Source of the DNA: an uncultured cyanobacterium
Lineage (GTDB): Bacteria; Cyanobacteriota; Cyanobacteriia; PCC-6307; Cyanobiaceae
Assembly (NCBI GenBank): GCA_903862155.1
Contig: CAIOXF010000001.1
Location: 1-27,360, forward strand
Direction: 5' to 3'
Length of the DNA stretch: 27,360 nucleotides
A program made the translations under genes and the position numbers. Positions 9,401-17,826 of the stretch are shown here, piece after piece; positions within the stretch are counted from its first letter, which is position 1; every line of letters begins with the position of its first letter. Below the pieces are notes generated by a model that was not told the origin of the DNA, ran no database searches, and worked only from the letters and a program-made list of their open reading frames with translations.

Positions 9401-10198
9401 CGGGTGCTGGAGCGGCTCGACTATGGCCAGAGCGCCCACTTGCCGGACGCCCTGACCGTGATGGAACAGGAGCTGGAGCGGGCCGGTCTGGATCCGGCCC
9501 TCTCCGGGAGCCTGGCGGAGGGTTTGGAACGGCTCCGGCTCACGCCCTTCGGCGGCGATCTGGAGAGCTTTCGGCTGGCGGATCTGCCCCTGGCGGAGCG
9601 ACTCAACGAGATGAACTTCGATCTGCCCCTGGCGGTGGCCCGCGAGGGTTCCGAACGCTCGGGAGAGCCGCCGCGGGTGCGGGCCACCGGCCTGGCCCGC
9701 TGCTTCCGCGATCATCCAGGCGGCCTGTTCGGCAGGAGCTACGCCAGCCAGTTGGCGGGGCTGGAGATCGCCAGCCGCGGTTTTCTCACCGGCTCGATCG
9801 ATCTGGTGTTCCGCCAAGGGGAGCGCTGGTGGGTGCTCGACTGGAAGAGCAACTGGCTGGGGGCGCGGGATGCCTCCGGTGCGCCGCTGGCCTGCGGCCC
9901 AGCCCACTACGGGGTGGAGGCGATGGCCGAGCTGATGGCCAGCAGCCACTACCCCCTGCAGGCCCACCTCTACCTGGTGGCCCTGCATCGCTACCTGGCC
10001 TGGCGCCTGCCGGGCTACAGCCCGGAGCGTCATCTGGGCGGCTACGCCTACGTGTTCCTGCGGGGGGTGCCGGGCCCCACACCCGCAGCCCTGGCACTTG
10101 CCCAGGCCCAGGGACCTGTGCCGGGGCTGCTGGTGGAGCGGCCGCCGCTGGAGCGGGTGCTGGCCCTCGATGCCCAGCTGCAGGAGGGCAACCCATGA
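6491..10198 (+). CDS. recB: RecBCD enzyme subunit RecB (helicase-nuclease)
   Basis: RecB is the 3'-5' SF1 helicase and sole nuclease of RecBCD, resecting double-strand breaks for RecA loading. The 1235-residue product has Walker A ASAGTGKTF at about 24-32, VTFTEAAAAELRDRI, the Walker B IDEFQDTDPIQW near 410, GDPKQAIYRFRGGEL near 440, VTVHRSKGLEYPVVV near 750 and YVAATRARHLLVL near 825. The C-terminal nuclease domain keeps the key residues: a histidine in GDALHRVLE, D1104 in GSIDLVF, and D1117 and K1119 in VLDWKSNWLG, followed by YPLQAHLYLVALHRYL. All catalytic residues needed for an active enzyme are visible. The ATG at 6491 (ATGA with recC) is the true start; the same frame is open another 365 codons upstream, but that overlaps recC and is a shadow. 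Confidence 0.97.
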   Translation: MNAEIQAFDANRFPLEPGVQLLEASAGTGKTFALAHLVLRLVTRPVDPLPLEKLLVVTFTEAAAAELRDRIALRLQQALATLDNPAACSDAVLEAWHQAQPDGPGHCERLRGQLLLALEALDRADITTIHGFARRTLQRQALEAGLGPALELESDDGERAAQVVHDVWQQQVLALPPALLAGLQMQGLTPELIESLLIQLDGDPALELDPLPKGWSAERPLAEQLPAALEQRWHTFKAEWAARGEALEQAFCAAAADLRSRGASSVTPYAAKPKTNRVAVLESWIGTYAPAGEQAGAIPSYAEVLEQELLRKYFHPAPFTKLAAGFDGEGASLPERPLLEAIAALVDGPFELALGHALHQGRNELTQRRASSGRMGFGDLLTALDPGPMGDGHAPLLAAVAERYRVALIDEFQDTDPIQWRILERAFVADGSTAPGHLLVMVGDPKQAIYRFRGGELATYRQARSRADGIHGLSDNRRSSAPLVQALNALMAPGLVRSDLPVPPVQAKAEKGELLLEPGQSPLQLLPLASDDDLPEAVAGLCLQLLQRPLLLRTSCADGNPGERSLNPGDLCLLVSTHRQAEDLRHALEQRGLPSRLVSRGDVLASEAAAALQRLLDALADPGHPGRQRLLAASPLLGWSAERLAQAPERDWERLADLLAELAQGLETGGLLACLGELLSTDGLARLSLGGRLLADLQQAAELVQERMHQLGLGANAAADWLRRLRLEPGRRVPDNHQLNSTAADAAIAVVTVHRSKGLEYPVVVCPYLWRARAEPTSSADGVGRRWLPAGAPAPRLDLHRSPHWGIGRLAARHDLAAQQQEDERLAYVAATRARHLLVLGWRHDERHSANPLAPWLLEGDTLRDLPIHTFNPADLPGPHERWIPPTPDGELQGGALPRHRLDTSWGRSSYSGWAHGGSSLAPAALEEGRDTRDETADTSTDASGSASDWEPQGPLAEFPRGTGPGDALHRVLERLDYGQSAHLPDALTVMEQELERAGLDPALSGSLAEGLERLRLTPFGGDLESFRLADLPLAERLNEMNFDLPLAVAREGSERSGEPPRVRATGLARCFRDHPGGLFGRSYASQLAGLEIASRGFLTGSIDLVFRQGERWWVLDWKSNWLGARDASGAPLACGPAHYGVEAMAELMASSHYPLQAHLYLVALHRYLAWRLPGYSPERHLGGYAYVFLRGVPGPTPAALALAQAQGPVPGLLVERPPLERVLALDAQLQEGNP
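7510..7519. repeat. HIP1 element (GGCGATCGCC)
   Basis: Extended HIP1 palindrome inside recB, encoding part of LEAIAAL. Confidence 0.75.
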
Positions 10199-11847
10199 CG
10201 GCCCGCAAACCCACGGCCGTGGGTCCACTCGGTGCGGCCCTGGCCGAGGCCTTGCCCCGGCTCTGCGCCCCGGGGCACAAGGCGGATCCCGCCGTGATCG
10301 AACTGATTCAGGCCCTCAGCGCTGCCCTGGAGGCCGGAGCGCTGGAACTGGATTTCGCCGGCGAGCGGCCGGAATCACTGGATCCGCAGCGCTGGCCAGC
10401 GGCCTACAAAACCGCGGCCCAGGCGTCACCCCTGGTGGCCCGCGCCGGGGCCCTGGAGGCCGCACCGGAAGCACCGCTGGTGCTGGTAAAAGAGCGACTG
10501 CGCTGGCGCCGCTGGCACCTGCAGCTCGAGCACACCCTCGATGCCCTGGTGCAGCGGGCCCAGGAGCCCGTGCCTGATGCCCCGGATCCAGCCGCCCTCG
10601 CCGCCGCCGCCGTCCAGGCCGCCCAGGCCGGCCTCGATGCCACCCAGCAGCAGGCCGTGACAGCCGCGCTCAGCCACCGCCTGCTGCTGCTCAACGGCGG
10701 GCCGGGCACGGGCAAAACCAGCACGGTGGTGCAGCTGCTCGCTGCCCTGCTCCAGCAGCACGGCAGCCTGCGGCTGCAGCTGGCCGCCCCCACCGGCAAG
10801 GCGGCAGCGAGGCTGAGAGAGGCGATGGAAAGGGGGTGCCAAGCGCTGCCCCAGGCCCTGGCACAACCCCTGCTCGATGCCCCCTGCTCCACCCTGCACC
10901 GGCTGCTGGAGAGCAGCGGCGAGCGCTTCGGCCGCCACGCCGGCAAGCCCCTGGAGCTCGATCTGCTGGTGGTGGATGAGCTGTCGATGGTGGATCTACC
11001 GATGATGGCGGCCCTGCTCGAGGCCCTCCCCGCCAGCTGCCGGCTCGTGCTGGTGGGCGATCCGGCCCAGCTGCCGCCGGTGGGTCCGGGCCCGGTGCTG
11101 CAGGAACTGATGCGGCCCCAGCGCCTGGAGCAGCTCGGAGCGGCAGCCGTGGAGCTGCGCACCACCTACCGCAACGCCGGTGCCATTGCCGCGGTGGCGG
11201 CCAACCTGCGCCAGGCCGGCCTTGAACCTCTGCCGGCTCTGGAGCCTCAACTGCAGGCCTTGGGAGCAGCCGACAACCTGCGGTGGATTCAGGCTCCCGG
11301 GCGCGAGCCCCCCGCCGAGGCGCTCACCGCCCTGCGCCAGCACCAGCACCAACTCGCCGAGCTGGCGGCCGGCCTGCCCCTGCCGGAGGACGACACCCTG
11401 TTGGACAGCGCCGCGGCCGAACTGCTGACGGAGCTGGAGCGCTGCGTGCTGCTCACCCCGGTGCGCCAGGGCCGCTGGGGGGTAGAGGGCATCCACCGCC
11501 AGCTGCTGGGGCCAGCGGCCGACCGGCCGCTGGCCCACTGGCCCCTGGGCACGCCGGTGCTCAACCAGCGCAACCTGCCGGAGCAGGGGCTGGCCAACGG
11601 CGATGTGGGGGTGTTGGTGGGCAGCACCGGCAACCGGCGGGTGCTGTTCCCCGGGGGCCGGCTGCTGCATCCGGCCCGCCTTGGAGGTGCAGAGCCGGCC
11701 CTGGCCCTCACGGTGCACAAGTCGCAGGGGAGCCAATACGAACGGGTGTGGCTGCTGCTGCCCCCGGGCCGTGACTGGGATGCTCGCCTGCTCTATACCG
11801 GCCTCACCCGGGCCCGGGAGCGGGCCTGGCTGATCACCCCCGGCTGA
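10195..11847 (+). CDS. recD: RecBCD enzyme subunit RecD (5'-3' helicase)
   Basis: RecD is the fast 5'-3' SF1 helicase motor of RecBCD. The 550-residue protein has an N-terminal helical region, Walker A LNGGPGTGKTST near 167-178, APTGKAAARL, the DELSMVD Walker B, GDPAQLPPVGPG, LRTTYRN, and C-terminal motifs TVHKSQGSQYERVWLLLP and LYTGLTRARERAWL, in the order of the RecD family. It is slightly shorter than E. coli RecD (608). The start ATG overlaps the recB stop (ATGA), so recC, recB and recD form one translationally coupled unit. A longer open frame exists upstream within recB but reads as Gly/Arg/Ala-rich shadow sequence and is rejected. Confidence 0.97.
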   Translation: MTARKPTAVGPLGAALAEALPRLCAPGHKADPAVIELIQALSAALEAGALELDFAGERPESLDPQRWPAAYKTAAQASPLVARAGALEAAPEAPLVLVKERLRWRRWHLQLEHTLDALVQRAQEPVPDAPDPAALAAAAVQAAQAGLDATQQQAVTAALSHRLLLLNGGPGTGKTSTVVQLLAALLQQHGSLRLQLAAPTGKAAARLREAMERGCQALPQALAQPLLDAPCSTLHRLLESSGERFGRHAGKPLELDLLVVDELSMVDLPMMAALLEALPASCRLVLVGDPAQLPPVGPGPVLQELMRPQRLEQLGAAAVELRTTYRNAGAIAAVAANLRQAGLEPLPALEPQLQALGAADNLRWIQAPGREPPAEALTALRQHQHQLAELAAGLPLPEDDTLLDSAAAELLTELERCVLLTPVRQGRWGVEGIHRQLLGPAADRPLAHWPLGTPVLNQRNLPEQGLANGDVGVLVGSTGNRRVLFPGGRLLHPARLGGAEPALALTVHKSQGSQYERVWLLLPPGRDWDARLLYTGLTRARERAWLITPG

Positions 11848-11849
11848 GG
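11846..11849 (+). promoter_or_regulatory. Ribosome binding site deciding the GTG start of the cupin gene
   Basis: GAGG overlaps the recD stop codon and stands 9 bases before the GTG at 11859. The alternative ATG at 11889 lacks a comparable site. Confidence 0.55.
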
Positions 11850-11858
11850 CAACCACCC

Positions 11859-12242
11859 GTGGAGCAAGCCAACGCACCGCAGGCCCCCATGCAGCCGCAA
11901 CGGGAAGAGCGGCCCTGGGGCTGGTTCGAAACCCTGGCCAGCGGCCCCGGCTATCTGGTGAAACGGCTCTGCGTGCGGGCCGGCCAGCGCATCAGCCTGC
12001 AGCGGCACCGCCACCGCAGTGAGCACTGGGTGGTGGTGGCCGGCAACGGCACCCTGGAGTGCAACGGCATCCGCCTGGAGTCAAACCCCGGCACCGCCCT
12101 GGAGGTGCCCTGCGGCGCGGTGCACCGGGCCAGCGCAGGCAGCCAAGACCTGCTGATCGTGGAAGTACAGCGCGGCGAGCTGCTCAGCGAAGACGACATC
12201 GAACGACTGGCGGACGATTACCAGCGGGTGATCAAAAACTGA
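11859..12242 (+). CDS. Mannose-6-phosphate isomerase type II-like cupin
   Basis: A 127-residue single-domain cupin. The sequence ERPWGWFETLASGPGYLVKR, then VRAGQRISLQRHRHRSEHWVV and the later PCGAVHRASAGSQDLLIVEVQ match the C-terminal cupin domain of GDP-mannose pyrophosphorylase/phosphomannose isomerase (ManC/AlgA) and its stand-alone relatives. His residues in QRHRHRSEHW and the second-motif His in AVHRA would bind the metal. The likely reaction is interconversion of mannose 6-phosphate and fructose 6-phosphate, feeding GDP-mannose for surface polysaccharide, but isolated cupins of this type can have other roles. It follows recD by 11 bases on the same strand, so it is probably the last gene of the recCBD unit; a functional link to recombination is not evident. 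Confidence 0.85.
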   Translation: MEQANAPQAPMQPQREERPWGWFETLASGPGYLVKRLCVRAGQRISLQRHRHRSEHWVVVAGNGTLECNGIRLESNPGTALEVPCGAVHRASAGSQDLLIVEVQRGELLSEDDIERLADDYQRVIKN

Positions 12243-12348
12243 GGGTGATATGTTCACCGTTCCCCCTTTGTGAAGGGCAAGGCAGTTATTCACGGGTGTC
12301 TGCCGGCCTGTCGACGAAGGATCACAACAGGCCCAGGCCCGAAACCGA
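12243..12348 (+). promoter_or_regulatory. Leader region of the DEAD-box helicase gene
   Basis: This 106-base gap is visibly more AT-rich than its surroundings. It holds CCCTT-TGTG-AAGGG (12264-12277), a 5-bp stem with a 4-base loop, nested with TTCAC/GTGAA arms at 12253-12257 and 12270-12274. The features could form alternative RNA structures or bind a regulator. No convincing -35/-10 pair or Shine-Dalgarno sequence was found before the ATG at 12349. Confidence 0.3.
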
Positions 12349-14259
12349 ATGACTGCGACGCACGAGAGCTTCAGCTCCTCGGTGGACTTCAGCGCGCCCG
12401 CTGCTGAGTTCAGCGCCCACCACAGCCTCGAAGCGGAGGCCAGCGCAGCCACCGCCGCTGCTGCCGTAAACGCCACCGAAGAAGCGGCAACCACCACGCT
12501 GGACAGCGAAGACCCGGCTGCCACCCCGGCCAGCGGCTTTGCCTCCTTCGGCTTCTCTCCGGAGATCCTCTCGGCCCTGGAAGCCATCGGCTACCGCGAG
12601 CCTTCACCGATCCAGAACGCCGCCATCCCCGAGCTGCTGCTCGGCCGCGATGTGCTCGGCCAGGCCCAGACCGGCACCGGCAAAACGGCTGCCTTCGCCC
12701 TGCCCATGCTCGCCACCATCGACATGGAGCTGCGCAAGCCCCAGGTGCTGGTGCTGGCCCCCACACGGGAGCTGGCCATGCAGGTGGCCGAAGCCTTCAA
12801 CAGCTACGCCACCAACCTGCCCCAGGTGAAGGTGCTGCCCATCTACGGCGGTGCCGACTTCCGCGACCAGATTCACCACCTGCGCCGCGGCGTGCAGATC
12901 GTGGTGGGCACCCCCGGCCGCGTGATGGATCACATGCGCCAGGGCACCCTCGATCTCTCCAATCTGCGGGCCCTGGTGCTGGATGAGGCCGATGAAATGC
13001 TCCGCATGGGCTTCATCGACGACGTGGAGTGGGTGCTCAACCAACTGCCTGAACAGCGGCAGGTGGTGCTCTTCTCCGCCACGATGCCGCCTGAGATTCG
13101 GCGCATCAGCCAGAACTATCTCAATAGTCCGGCGGAAGTCACTATCCGCCAGAAAGCCGCCGATTCCAGCCGCATCCGCCAGCGCTACATCACCGTGGCC
13201 GGCCCCCAGAAGCTGGCGGCCCTGGAGCGGGTGCTCGAGGCCGAGAGCAGTGAGGGGGTGATCATCTTTGCCCGCACCAAGGCGATCACGCTCACCGTGG
13301 CTGAATCGCTGGAGGCCCACGGCTACGACGTGGCCGTGCTGAACGGCGATGTGCCCCAGGCCCAGCGGGAGCGCACGATCGAGCGCCTGCGCAGCGGCAA
13401 GGTAGATGTGCTCGTGGCCACCGACGTGGCAGCGCGCGGCCTGGATGTGGAGCGCATCGCGCTGGTGATCAACTACGACATCCCGTTCGACTCCGAGGCC
13501 TACGTGCACCGGATCGGCCGCACCGGCCGGGCGGGACGCAGCGGTGACGCCATCCTCTTCATCACCCCCCGCGAGCGCCGCTTCCTCGGCGGGCTGGAGC
13601 GGGCGGTGGGCCGTCCGATCGAACCGATGGACGTGCCGAGCAATGCCACCATCAACCAGAACCGCCTGGATCGCCTGCGCGGCCGGCTCACCGAGCAACT
13701 GCGCCCGAGCGACGCCAGCACCGAGCGGGAACAGGAGCGGGCCCTACTGGCCGAAATCCTGCAGCGGGTGGCCCAGGAGCAGAACTGTGCCAGCGAGGAG
13801 CTGGCCCTGGCCGCTCTGGAGCTCAGCCTCGGCGGCAAAGCCCTGCTGCTGCAAGGCGAAGAGAACTTCCAATTGGCCCGTAACGCCGGCATGGGCCGCG
13901 AGGGCTCCCGGGATGGGCGCCGCGAGGGCGGCCGTGACGGGTTCCGTGACGGTGGCCGCGACCCACGACGCGGCGGCCGCGAAGGCGGCAGGCAGGAACG
14001 GCCGATCGGTCCCCCGGAGAGCCATATGGAGCGCTTCCGCATCGAGGTGGGCTGGCGCGACCGCATCAAGCCGGGCAACATCGTGGGCGCCATCGCCAAT
14101 GAGGCCGGTCTCAACGGCAAGGCCATCGGGCGCATCCAGATCTTCGACACCCACAGCACCGTGGACCTGCCGAAGGGAATGCCTGAGGATGTGTTCCAGG
14201 GGCTGCGCCAGCTGCGTGTGATGAACAAACCCCTGCAGATTTCACGGTTCAAGGGCTGA
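12349..14259 (+). CDS. deaD: DEAD-box ATP-dependent RNA helicase (DeaD/CsdA/CrhR type)
   Basis: A 636-residue RNA helicase. After an acidic, Ala/Ser/Thr-rich N-terminal extension of about 60 residues come the Q motif region (GYREPSPIQ), motif I AQTGTGKT at 105-112, PTRELA, TPGRVMD, DEAD at 212-215, SAT at 243-245, then FARTK, ATDVAARGLDVERI and HRIGRTGRAGR. A low-complexity Gly/Arg/Asp segment (about 520-550, repeated GGRDG-type units) is followed by a DbpA-like RNA-binding domain (MERFRIEVGWRDRIKPGNIV onward), ending LQISRFKG. Proteins of this layout unwind mRNA and ribosomal RNA structure and are often induced by cold or redox change in cyanobacteria. The nearby Rbp gene fits the same cold-response theme, but regulation here is inference. 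Confidence 0.95.
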   Translation: MTATHESFSSSVDFSAPAAEFSAHHSLEAEASAATAAAAVNATEEAATTTLDSEDPAATPASGFASFGFSPEILSALEAIGYREPSPIQNAAIPELLLGRDVLGQAQTGTGKTAAFALPMLATIDMELRKPQVLVLAPTRELAMQVAEAFNSYATNLPQVKVLPIYGGADFRDQIHHLRRGVQIVVGTPGRVMDHMRQGTLDLSNLRALVLDEADEMLRMGFIDDVEWVLNQLPEQRQVVLFSATMPPEIRRISQNYLNSPAEVTIRQKAADSSRIRQRYITVAGPQKLAALERVLEAESSEGVIIFARTKAITLTVAESLEAHGYDVAVLNGDVPQAQRERTIERLRSGKVDVLVATDVAARGLDVERIALVINYDIPFDSEAYVHRIGRTGRAGRSGDAILFITPRERRFLGGLERAVGRPIEPMDVPSNATINQNRLDRLRGRLTEQLRPSDASTEREQERALLAEILQRVAQEQNCASEELALAALELSLGGKALLLQGEENFQLARNAGMGREGSRDGRREGGRDGFRDGGRDPRRGGREGGRQERPIGPPESHMERFRIEVGWRDRIKPGNIVGAIANEAGLNGKAIGRIQIFDTHSTVDLPKGMPEDVFQGLRQLRVMNKPLQISRFKG

Positions 14260-14347
14260 CTGCCCAAACCCATCAGCACCCCTCAGTCGCCCACACCACC
14301 CCCGAGCAAAGCCATAGCTGCCTGATCGTCCCTTCGGAGAACCCGTC

Positions 14348-14632
14348 ATGACGTGCTTCAGCACCCGCCCTGCCCTGCTGCTGGCAGGGATGGTGGCCCT
14401 CACCGTCGCCTTGGGCGGCGGTAGGGCAGCCGCCAGCGAAATGGGCGATCTGGTGAAAACCATCTGCCTCGGCGCCTTCAACGCCGAGATGCAGATGGCC
14501 GGCAAGGTGGCGCCCGCCGGCATGGCGGATTACGCCTGCAACTGCGTGGCCAAGCGCCTCACCGATGGCAGCTCGCTCGATGGCGCCAAAACCACCTGCA
14601 AGCAACTCACGGCCAAGCGCTACCCGCTGTAG
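14348..14632 (+). CDS. Small secreted cysteine-containing protein
   Basis: A 94-residue protein with a good signal peptide: a short basic start, hydrophobic LLLAGMVALTVALGGG core, and an AAA/S cleavage region near residues 27-30. The mature part has four cysteines (ICLG, YACNC, TTCK), which could form two disulfides in the periplasm. The start ATG is supported by GGAGA at 14336-14340, 7 bases upstream. The pattern YACNCVAKRL with a later TCKQ resembles short secreted hypotheticals I recall from picocyanobacteria, but I cannot assign a function. The CxC spacing does not match haem-binding CXXCH or thioredoxin CXXC motifs. Confidence 0.72.
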   Translation: MTCFSTRPALLLAGMVALTVALGGGRAAASEMGDLVKTICLGAFNAEMQMAGKVAPAGMADYACNCVAKRLTDGSSLDGAKTTCKQLTAKRYPL

Positions 14633-14650
14633 CCCATCAGCTGTCAGGGC

Positions 14651-14851
14651 TCACGCACACAGCTCGGTCACGTCTTCCAGCGCCACCACGCTGAGGTCGG
14701 CGATCGACAGACACTCCACGGCGGCGATCAACGACGGCTGAACCTCGATGCTTTCGCTGCGCACCAGGCTCTGCAGGAGGTCGAAACGATCCTGCGGTGC
14801 CAGCTCGCCGTCCTCGCGCCAGGCGAGGCTCCAGGGAACGGGGGCCGTCAT
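14651..14851 (-). CDS. Short hypothetical protein
   Basis: A 66-residue acidic protein starting MTAPVPWSLAWREDGELAPQ and ending LSVVALEDVTELCA. Its composition is that of a normal soluble protein (mixed charged and aliphatic residues) rather than the Arg/Pro/Gly/Ala-rich composition of antisense frames in this DNA, which is why it is kept. It converges on the small secreted-protein gene with an 18-base gap and diverges from rbp. No Shine-Dalgarno sequence is obvious before the ATG at 14851. Function unknown. Confidence 0.5.
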   Translation of the reverse strand: MTAPVPWSLAWREDGELAPQDRFDLLQSLVRSESIEVQPSLIAAVECLSIADLSVVALEDVTELCA

Positions 14852-15137
14852 CGGCGACGCGGTGATCAGGATTTGCTGACAATGATCCAGTCTCGGGGAT
14901 CAGGGCAGACTCTTCAGGATTCCTACAGCCGGGTGTCACCTTTCTCCATCAAGTTGCTGCACGGCGGCTGCGGGCCTGCAGCGGTCGACGCCACCCGTGC
15001 CAAGAGCTGATGGGCGCAGAGGTAGGGTGTTGCCAGATTCTCCGCAGCGCAGAGGCTCCCTCGGCACGCTCAGCTTTCACTGGCTTTCCTAGGAACCACG
15101 GCAACAGACGAATCAGTTCCAGGACTAGTCCCATTTC
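14852..15137 (+). promoter_or_regulatory. Upstream/leader region of the Rbp gene
   Basis: This 286-base gap separates the divergent hypothetical gene from rbp. It contains two perfect 10-base palindromes close to the rbp start, TTCCTAGGAA (15086-15095) and GGACTAGTCC (15122-15131), both centred on CTAG. The second covers the only candidate Shine-Dalgarno (AGGA at 15121-15124, 13 bases from the ATG). A weak -10-like GACAAT lies at 14878-14883. If transcription starts near there, the 5' untranslated region would be about 250 bases, as is common for cold-regulated mRNAs. No other gene is visible in it. Confidence 0.35.
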
Positions 15138-15506
15138 ATGACCATTTACGTCGGCAACCTCTCGTTCCAGGCTGAACGCGAGGACCTGCTGGATCTCTTC
15201 GGGCAGTACGGCGAAGTTCGCCAGTGCTCCCTTCCCCTCGATCGCGAAACCGGCCGCAAGCGGGGCTTCGCTTTCGTGGAACTGGCCGATGACGCCGCTG
15301 AACAGAAAGCCATCGACGACCTGCAGGACGTCGAGTGGATGGGTCGCATGATCCGCGTCAACAAGGCCACCCCCCGCGAGAACAGCGGTGGTGGCGGCGG
15401 CCGCGGTGGTTACGGCGGCGGCGGCGGTGGAAACCGCGGCGGTGGCGGTGGCTACGGCGGCGGTGGCGGTGGCGGCTATGGCGGCGGCGGCGGTAACCGC
15501 TGGTGA
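15138..15506 (+). CDS. RNA-binding protein with RRM and glycine-rich tail (cyanobacterial Rbp type)
   Basis: A 122-residue protein with one RRM domain (about 1-80) containing RNP2 IYVGNL at 3-8 and RNP1 KRGFAFVE at 41-48, then a low-complexity Gly-rich tail with interspersed Arg, Tyr and Asn from residue 84 to the end. This is the layout of the cyanobacterial Rbp proteins that accumulate in the cold and bind single-stranded RNA, with proposed roles in mRNA localisation or stability. A strong intrinsic terminator follows at 15567-15602, suggesting a monocistronic transcript. The numbered gene name (rbpA, rbpD and so on) cannot be fixed from sequence alone. Confidence 0.95.
   Translation: MTIYVGNLSFQAEREDLLDLFGQYGEVRQCSLPLDRETGRKRGFAFVELADDAAEQKAIDDLQDVEWMGRMIRVNKATPRENSGGGGGRGGYGGGGGGNRGGGGGYGGGGGGGYGGGGGNRW
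15387..15503 (+). repeat. Low-complexity GGC/GGT codon repeat encoding the Rbp glycine-rich tail
   Basis: Imperfect tandem repeats of GGCGGTGGC and TACGGCGGC units encode GGYGGGGG-type peptide repeats. Such tracts are prone to length change by replication slippage. Confidence 0.85.
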
Positions 15507-15566
15507 TCTCTGCTCGGCTGACTCCTCCCCACTGAGCTGGTCAAGACGCAGCCGTGAACCCACGAC

Positions 15567-15602
15567 AAGCCCCTGGAGCTCAACGGCCTCAGGGGCTTTT
15601 TT
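15567..15602 (+). terminator. Intrinsic terminator of rbp
   Basis: A perfect 9-bp stem, AAGCCCCTG (15567-15575) with CAGGGGCTT (15590-15598), encloses a 14-base loop and is followed by a run of six T residues (15597-15602). It lies 60 bases after the rbp stop. Confidence 0.9.
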
Positions 15603-15641
15603 GATGGCTCACCTCAGGTCAGAAACTCCGCCAGCGAAGCC

Positions 15642-15854
15642 CTAGAACTGCAGGGTCACCTGGCCCGCATCACCAAGCCAGTCCAGGTCGTCGTGGAGCT
15701 GCTCGACCTGGCGGGCTTTGAGGCGCAGGTCGGCGCCGCGAGCGGCTACAGCGGGGAGCGCTTCCGGGGGCTCGGGCAGCCAGGCACGCCGATGGCGGCG
15801 GCGCATCTTGGCGGTCCAGCGATGGAAGCGATGAAAGGCGCGGGTACGGGTCAT
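15642..15854 (-). CDS. Small Arg/His-rich hypothetical protein
   Basis: A 70-residue protein that starts MTRTRAFHRFHRWTAKMRRR with a strongly basic N-terminal half and ends with the acidic, hydrophobic VEQLHDDLDWLGDAGQVTLQF. The start is chosen because a GGAGG (minus strand of 15859-15863) stands just upstream of this ATG; the frame itself continues to 16331, but that part overlaps the ABC transporter gene. The mix of a basic head and amphipathic acidic tail suggests a nucleic-acid-associated or ribosome-associated small protein, but this is a guess. It lies between the rbp terminator and the divergent ABC exporter gene. Function unknown. Confidence 0.6.
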   Translation of the reverse strand: MTRTRAFHRFHRWTAKMRRRHRRAWLPEPPEALPAVAARGADLRLKARQVEQLHDDLDWLGDAGQVTLQF

Positions 15855-15858
15855 GGCC

Positions 15859-15863
15859 CCTCC
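15859..15863 (-). promoter_or_regulatory. Strong ribosome binding site for the Arg-rich small protein
   Basis: GGAGG on the minus strand, 4 bases before the ATG at 15854. It is the main evidence that the 70-residue frame is a real gene. Confidence 0.6.
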
Positions 15864-15998
15864 GTCTGGGGATGTTCTTGGTCTACGCCTGCCGGGGGCG
15901 GCTGCACCCATCCCTGCGAAAGCTTCATCGTTGTGGCGCGCCCATGCCTTTGCCCCCACGCGCCGAGAGTGGGACCATCCCTGCCAGCGCCCGGCCCC

Positions 15999-17810
<1,812 letters not shown>

Positions 17811-17826
17811 CCGCCGAAGCCAGGGC

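Noticed and set aside
9229..10194. 322-codon open extension upstream of recD
   Set aside because: It overlaps the recB nuclease domain and has shadow-frame composition; the ATG at 10195 fits the family and the ATGA coupling.
8654..10228. 524-codon minus-strand open frame opposite recB
   Set aside because: Gln/His/Gly/Arg-rich antisense of a strong gene; long antisense frames are expected in GC-rich coding DNA.
11922..11936. GGTTCGAAACC-like string resembling a tRNA T-arm
   Set aside because: It encodes the conserved WFETL of the cupin and no cloverleaf can be built around it.
12604..13698. 364-codon minus-strand open frame opposite the RNA helicase
   Set aside because: His/Gly/Gln-rich antisense of conserved helicase motifs; no independent support.
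14631..14651. AGCCC...GGGCT inverted repeat between convergent genes as a shared terminator
   Set aside because: Only a 5-bp stem with an 11-base loop and no T-run on either strand.
15387..15503. Tandem GGC repeats as a CRISPR-like or minisatellite array
   Set aside because: They are in frame and encode the glycine-rich tail typical of cyanobacterial Rbp proteins; there are no spacers.
15693..15998. Upstream start for the ABC exporter adding about 102 residues
   Set aside because: The extension is not exporter-like and overlaps the opposite-strand small gene; the ATG at 15999 leads directly into the first membrane segment region.
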